Assembly: GCA_021799275.1 (NCBI GenBank)
Contig: JAJZAT010000004.1
Location: forward strand, 1-64,000
DNA: 64,000 nt
From: Bacillota bacterium
GTDB lineage: Bacteria; Bacillota; Sulfobacillia; JAJZYS01; JAJYTV01
Direction of reading: 5' to 3'
Below the pieces are notes generated by a model. It did no database searches. It had not been told where the DNA came from and was given only the letters and a program-made list of their open reading frames with translations. Made by a program: the position numbers and the translations under genes. Shown in pieces: positions 60,518-64,000 of this stretch (its first letter is position 1; each line of letters starts with the position of its first letter).

Positions 60518-60898
60518 TCACTTGACCCTCTGCCCGTCGACGTCCACGTCGGGGAAGGCCACGCCCTGGATGTGCACGTTCACCTCGACCACCTTGAGTC
60601 CCGTCATGGACTCGACGGCGGTCTTGACGCGCTCCTGCACGCGCTGGGCCACCTCGGGGATGCGGGCGCCGTAGTCGACCATGACATAGAGGTCGATCGC
60701 GGCCTCCTTCTCCCCCACTTCCACTTTGACGCCGCGCTGGAGGTGCTTGATGCCGAGTCGCTCGGTGAGCCCCGAGGCAATGCCGCCGGACATGCCGGCA
60801 ATGCCCTCCACCTCGCTGGCGGCCATGCCGGCGATGACCGACACGACCTCGTCGGCGATGCGGACGGCACCTGTGTCGTCGGCGACTGCGGACACCAC
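60518..60898 (-). CDS. Asp23/Gls24 family envelope stress protein
   Basis: 126 residues: GAVRIADEVVSVIAGMAASEVEGIAGMSGGIA, then VKVEVGEKEAAIDLYVMVDYGARIPEVAQRVQERVKTAVESMTGLKVVEVNVHIQGVAF, the whole Asp23 domain. It is predicted cytosolic and membrane-associated through AmaP. The start is GTG 60898, with GGAGG about 8 nt upstream; a further TATAAT at 60933-60938 places the promoter about 30 nt before it. Confidence 0.88.
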   Translation of the reverse strand: MVSAVADDTGAVRIADEVVSVIAGMAASEVEGIAGMSGGIASGLTERLGIKHLQRGVKVEVGEKEAAIDLYVMVDYGARIPEVAQRVQERVKTAVESMTGLKVVEVNVHIQGVAFPDVDVDGQRVK

Positions 60899-60932
60899 CT
60901 CATGCTCCTCCAAGCGGACGCACCCCCTCGGC

Positions 60933-60938
60933 ATTATA
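60933..60938 (-). promoter_or_regulatory. Promoter (-10 TATAAT) of the asp23-ispA operon
   Basis: A perfect TATAAT on the minus strand. The -35 is poor (TTCTGG/CATATG region about 17-20 nt upstream). It would start transcription near 60926 and serve the run asp23-amaP-DUF2273-nusB-folD-xseA-xseB-ispA. Confidence 0.55.
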
Positions 60939-61108
60939 CTACCCGCCCGCTGGACCATATGCCAGAAGACGCCTCCGTCAAGGCGTCTGCGGTGGATTTC
61001 CGAATGCCGGGATCCGGATATGGCGTGGAGGGGCGCGGATGCGGCCCGGCTCCTTCCACCATGCCGGCGACCTGGCAAGGTACGGCTGGCTTCGCGCGCA
61101 GCCGGCGG

Positions 61109-61357
61109 CTACGTCGTTCTCCGCTCCAGCATCGATCCCTGAACGCGCTCGAGGCGCACATGCCATCCTCCGGCCACGGGCTCCTGACCCAGAAAGCGGT
61201 TGCCCGTCTTGTGCGCGAAGGCCTCGAGATCGCGTGGCACCGACACCTTGTCGGCCAGGACCAGGAGCTCCTCGCCCGGCGTCATTTCCAGCATGGCATC
61301 AGCGACGCTGATGATCGGTGCAAGTCAGCACTGGCCGCGCAAATCGAGCGTACGCAT
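61109..61357 (-). CDS. TusA/SirA-like sulfurtransferase, candidate selenoprotein (in-frame TGA)
   Basis: From ATG 61357, with AGGAGG 7 nt upstream, translation reads MRTLDLRGQC, then TGA at 61327-61325, then LAPIISVADAMLEMTPGEELLVL and a C-terminus that fits the TusA fold (KVSVPRDLEAFAHKTGNRFL). TusA proteins have DLRGxxCPxP; aligned on this, the TGA stands exactly at the catalytic Cys (TGA-L-A-P). With selenocysteine inserted the protein has 82 residues. A 7-bp hairpin with a G-first loop starts 11 nt after the TGA. Without readthrough only a decapeptide is made. The neighbour is a cysteine/methionine PLP enzyme, a sulfur context. A nonsense mutation is the alternative. Confidence 0.7.
61297..61313 (-). 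promoter_or_regulatory. SECIS-like hairpin after the in-frame TGA
   Basis: On the minus strand, CATCAGC-GTC-GCTGATG forms a perfect 7-bp stem with a loop beginning with G, starting 11 nt downstream of the TGA, so the loop lies about 19 nt away. Bacterial SECIS elements have a small stem-loop with a G early in the loop about 16-37 nt after UGA; this one fits. Confidence 0.5.
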
Positions 61358-61456
61358 GTGGAAGCCTCCTCACGCACGCGGCCGGAGGCGCCTCGACACC
61401 TTCGGTCGGAGCCCGGCCGCGGCCCACCATCCCATCCTAGGACAGTCCCCCGGATA

Positions 61457-62692
61457 TCAGCCCTCCCGCGACAGTTTGCCGAGGGCCTGCGCGAGGTCGG
61501 CGACCAGGTCCTCGGTCGCCTCGATGCCGACCGAGTAGCGGATGAGGCCCTCCGGGATGCCGAGGGCGGCGCGCTCCTCCTCCGTGAGTTCCACGTGGCT
61601 CGTCGTCCGGGGCGGGCCGGCCACCGTCTCCACGGCGCCCAGGTTGGCCGCCAGGTGGGCGAGACGCAGCTGCGGCAGGAAGCGGCGCACCGCATCGAAG
61701 CCGCCACGCAGCGAGAAGGACAGCACGCCGCCGAAACCCTCCATCTGCCGTGCGGCCACCTCATGCAGCGGATGGCCCGGCAGGCCGGGGTAGAAGACCC
61801 GTTCCACCTGGGGCTGCTCCGACAGGAACTGCGCGATGGCGAGAGCGCTCCGGCTCTGCTGACGCACCCTGAGCCCGAGCGTCTTGAGACCGCGCAGGAT
61901 GAGGTAGGCGGCCTCCGGGTGCAGCGTCGCGCCGTTGATCTCGCGGAAGTGGAAGACCTGCTGGACGAGATCCTCCCGACCGCAGAGGATCCCGCCGAGC
62001 GCGTCCGCGTGTCCGCCGAGGAACTTCGTCGCGCTGTGCACCACAAGGTCCGCGCCGAGCCTGAGCGGATGCTGGTTCACAGGTGTCGCGAAGGTGTTGT
62101 CCACGACGACGATCGCGCCCTGCCGGTGACCCGCCGCACTCAGCCGCTCGATGTCGAGCACCTTCAGCGTCGGATTGGTCGGCGTCTCGAGGTAGAGGAG
62201 CGTGCAGCCCTTTGCCACCTCCGCCTCGATCGCGTCGTGGTCGCCGGTGTCGCAGAGCGCCACCGCCACCTGGAACCTCGGCAGGAACTCGAGGAACAGC
62301 TTGCTGGTGCCGCCATAGGTGTCCTTGATTGAGACGACGCGGTCGCCCGGCTTCAGCAGGGCCAGCAGGGTGCCGCTGATGGCGGCCATGCCCGTCGAGA
62401 AGCTCGTGGCAGCCTCAGCCCCTTCGAGCACCCGCACTTTCTCTTCGAGTGCCGCCACGGTCGGGTTGGTGTTCCGGCCGTAGATGTGCCCCTCGCGCCG
62501 GCCCAAGGCCACCTCGTACCACTCGTCCACGTCGGCGTAGCCGAACGAGACGCTGTGCACCACCGGCACCTGCGTCGCGCGCTCGGCCCAGTACGTCTCC
62601 TCACCCGCCCACACCGCCCGGGTGTCCAGCTGACCCGCTCGCAGGTCCCGCTTGCCCAAACCGATCCCCCCAAGCCGCGTTTCGAAGGCCAT
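61457..62692 (-). CDS. Cystathionine gamma-synthase/lyase-family PLP enzyme
   Basis: 411 residues (about 400 if the TTG at 62659, with GGGGGG 6 nt upstream, is the start). Cys/Met metabolism PLP family: YGRNTNPTVAALEEKV, ATSFSTGMAAISGTLLALLKPGD, LLYLETPTNPTLKVLDI, VVVDNTFATPVNQHPLRLGADLVVHSATKFLGGHAD (PLP Lys in SATKFLGGH), and GGVLSFSLRGG. It could be MetB, MetC or a methionine gamma-lyase; sequence alone does not decide. A TusA-like gene follows 99 nt downstream. Confidence 0.88.
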   Translation of the reverse strand: MAFETRLGGIGLGKRDLRAGQLDTRAVWAGEETYWAERATQVPVVHSVSFGYADVDEWYEVALGRREGHIYGRNTNPTVAALEEKVRVLEGAEAATSFSTGMAAISGTLLALLKPGDRVVSIKDTYGGTSKLFLEFLPRFQVAVALCDTGDHDAIEAEVAKGCTLLYLETPTNPTLKVLDIERLSAAGHRQGAIVVVDNTFATPVNQHPLRLGADLVVHSATKFLGGHADALGGILCGREDLVQQVFHFREINGATLHPEAAYLILRGLKTLGLRVRQQSRSALAIAQFLSEQPQVERVFYPGLPGHPLHEVAARQMEGFGGVLSFSLRGGFDAVRRFLPQLRLAHLAANLGAVETVAGPPRTTSHVELTEEERAALGIPEGLIRYSVGIEATEDLVADLAQALGKLSREG

Positions 62693-62707
62693 CCGGGACT
62701 TAAGACC

Positions 62708-62741
62708 GCGGGGACCTGCCGCAAAGCGCGGTGGTCCCCGC
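62708..62741 (-). terminator. Terminator hairpin after accC
   Basis: GCGGGGACC and GGTCCCCGC form a perfect 9-bp stem with an inner CGC/GCG pair and loop, then GGTCTTAAG on the minus strand. It lies 23 nt after the accC stop and before the cystathionine gamma-synthase-like gene. Confidence 0.65.
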
Positions 62742-62764
62742 CTCGGACCGATCTGGCGCCGCCA

Positions 62765-64000
62765 TCAGGCCTTGGCGATCAGGCCCTCCGCGAGGCGACG
62801 CTCAAGGAAGTTAATGTCGATGTTGCCGGCGCAGAAGTCCGGGTCGTCCAGGATCGCCAGGTGCAGCGGGATCGTCGTCTTGATCCCGTCGATCCGCGTC
62901 TCGAGGAGCGCCCGGCGCATGCGCGCGATCGCCTCGGGCCGCGTGCGTCCCCAGGTCATCAGCTTGCCGATCATCGAGTCGTAGTAGGCCGTCACCTGCG
63001 AGCCCGTCCGCACGCCGAAGTCGGCGCGCACGCCGAAGCCGCCCGGCGGTTCGAAGCGCTCGATCGTGCCGGGGGATGGCCGAAAGTCCTGGCTCGGGTC
63101 CTCGGCGTTGATGCGGCATTCGATGGCGTGGCCCACCGGCTGCATGTAGTCGCTCGGCACGTTCAGGTGCTCACCCATCGCCACGAGGAGTTGCTCCTTC
63201 ACGAGGTCGATGCCGGTGACCAGCTCGCTGACGCCGTGCTCGACCTGGATGCGCGTGTTCATCTCCATGAAGTAGAACTCGCCGCTCTGGTCGAGCAGGA
63301 ACTCGATCGTGCCCGCGTTCTCGTACGAGACCGCGAGCGCCGCCTGGCGCGCCGCCTCCTCCATGCGCAGGCGCAGATCCTCGTCGAGCGCCGTGGACGG
63401 CGCCTCTTCCACGAGCTTCTGGCGACGGCGCTGCAAGGAGCTCTCGCGCTCGCCGATCGCGGCGACGCGGCCGTGCCGGTCGGCGATGACCTGGATCTCG
63501 ATGTGGCGCGGGTCGACGAGGTACTTCTCGATGTAGAGCGACCCGTCGCCGAAACTCGACTGGGCCTCGCTCGCGGCGCGCTCAAGCGCGGTCGCGAGTT
63601 CCGAGGGGCCTTGCACGATGCGGATGCCGCGGCCGCCACCGCCCGCCGAAGCCTTCACAAGCAGCGGGTAGCCGATGCGTTCCGCGACGGCCTCCGCCTC
63701 CTCGAGGCTCTGCACCACCCCGTCGCTGCCCGGCACGACCGGCACGGACGCCTCACGCATGGTCTCCTTGGCCTGCGCCTTGACCCCCATCCGTTCGATG
63801 GCTTCGGGCTGAGGTCCCACGAACTGCACGCCCCACAGGCGGCACACCGACGAGAAGGCGGCGTTCTCGCTCAGGAAGCCGTAGCCGGGATGGACCATGT
63901 CCGCACCGGACTGCGTCACGACGTTCATGATGGAGGGGATGTGCAGGTAGCTGCGCCGGGCGGGCGCGGGACCGACAGGATACGCCTCGTCGGCGAGTTC
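62765..64000 (-). CDS. accC: Acetyl-CoA carboxylase biotin carboxylase subunit (5' end beyond window)
   Basis: The frame is open to the window edge, so the first roughly 40 residues are missing. Visible: ELADEAYPVGPAPARRSYLHIPSI, HPGYGFLSENAAFSSVC, the ATP-grasp KASAGGGGRGIRIV, EIQVIADRHGRVAAIGERESSLQRRRQKLVEEAPS, FYFMEMNTRIQVEHGVSELVTGIDLV and IECRINAEDPSQDFRPSPGTI. It carboxylates biotin on AccB, the first step of fatty-acid synthesis. Only the usual biotin carboxylase length is present, with no fused biotinyl domain, so it is AccC rather than pyruvate carboxylase. Confidence 0.93.
   Translation of the reverse strand, partial: ELADEAYPVGPAPARRSYLHIPSIMNVVTQSGADMVHPGYGFLSENAAFSSVCRLWGVQFVGPQPEAIERMGVKAQAKETMREASVPVVPGSDGVVQSLEEAEAVAERIGYPLLVKASAGGGGRGIRIVQGPSELATALERAASEAQSSFGDGSLYIEKYLVDPRHIEIQVIADRHGRVAAIGERESSLQRRRQKLVEEAPSTALDEDLRLRMEEAARQAALAVSYENAGTIEFLLDQSGEFYFMEMNTRIQVEHGVSELVTGIDLVKEQLLVAMGEHLNVPSDYMQPVGHAIECRINAEDPSQDFRPSPGTIERFEPPGGFGVRADFGVRTGSQVTAYYDSMIGKLMTWGRTRPEAIARMRRALLETRIDGIKTTIPLHLAILDDPDFCAGNIDINFLERRLAEGLIAKA

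Overview
The window is about 64 kb of high-GC chromosomal DNA from an endospore-forming member of the Bacillota (Firmicutes). The evidence is a dense set of sporulation genes (spo0A, spoIVB, spoIIAA-spoIIAB-sigF, dacF, spoIIM, spoVAC-AD-AEb, a GerW/YtfJ protein and a YhbH protein) laid out as on other Firmicute chromosomes. TTG and GTG start codons behind GGAGG ribosome binding sites are common. The GC content, the archaeal-type aspartyl-tRNA synthetase, the clostridial-type spoVA set and a probable OLE RNA point to a deep-branching thermophilic or extremophilic lineage of the Symbiobacterium/Sulfobacillus/Thermaerobacter kind. I cannot name the genus from sequence alone.

Positions 1-19.7 kb are an accessory-like stretch with mixed strands. 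They hold a broken transposon tnpB end, the minus-strand run gerW - SNF2 helicase - PanC-like protein - yhbH, two MFS transporters, a PolX-like protein with a degenerate polymerase core, a T-box-controlled aspartyl-tRNA synthetase, a marR-ABC exporter pair, a VOC-GNAT fusion, a DtxR-type regulator with an Nramp-like transporter, the decayed remains of a LytS/LytT two-component system, and an M1-type lipoprotein peptidase.

Positions 19.8-64 kb are almost entirely on the minus strand and form the conserved core. In transcription order from the right end: accC (cut by the window), a cystathionine gamma-synthase-like gene, a TusA-like gene with an in-frame TGA at its catalytic cysteine, asp23-amaP-DUF2273-nusB-folD-xseA-xseB-ispA, the probable OLE RNA and its protein partner oapA, dxs-tlyA-HD hydrolase-nadK-argR-recN, spoIVB-spo0A, a branched-chain acyl-CoA/keto-acid operon (unknown gene, ptb, leucine dehydrogenase, buk, bkdAA, bkdAB, bkdB, lipA), nudF and an endonuclease Q-like gene, spoIIM, ald, xerD, dacF-spoIIAA-spoIIAB-sigF, dodecin, spoVAC-AD-AE, scpA-scpB-DUF2953, and oligopeptidase B. 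The only plus-strand gene inside this block is a large GAF/HD-GYP/GGDEF protein at 31.8-34.5 kb, which looks inserted.

The strongest points of interest are (1) the ispA - OLE RNA - oapA - dxs arrangement, with a candidate extended -10 promoter placed to give an RNA of about 610 nt; (2) the TusA-like gene whose TGA replaces the catalytic Cys of the CPxP motif and is followed by a SECIS-like hairpin, suggesting a selenoprotein; and (3) several enzymes that keep their fold but have lost key catalytic residues (PolX, PanC-like, FolD-like, GGDEF).
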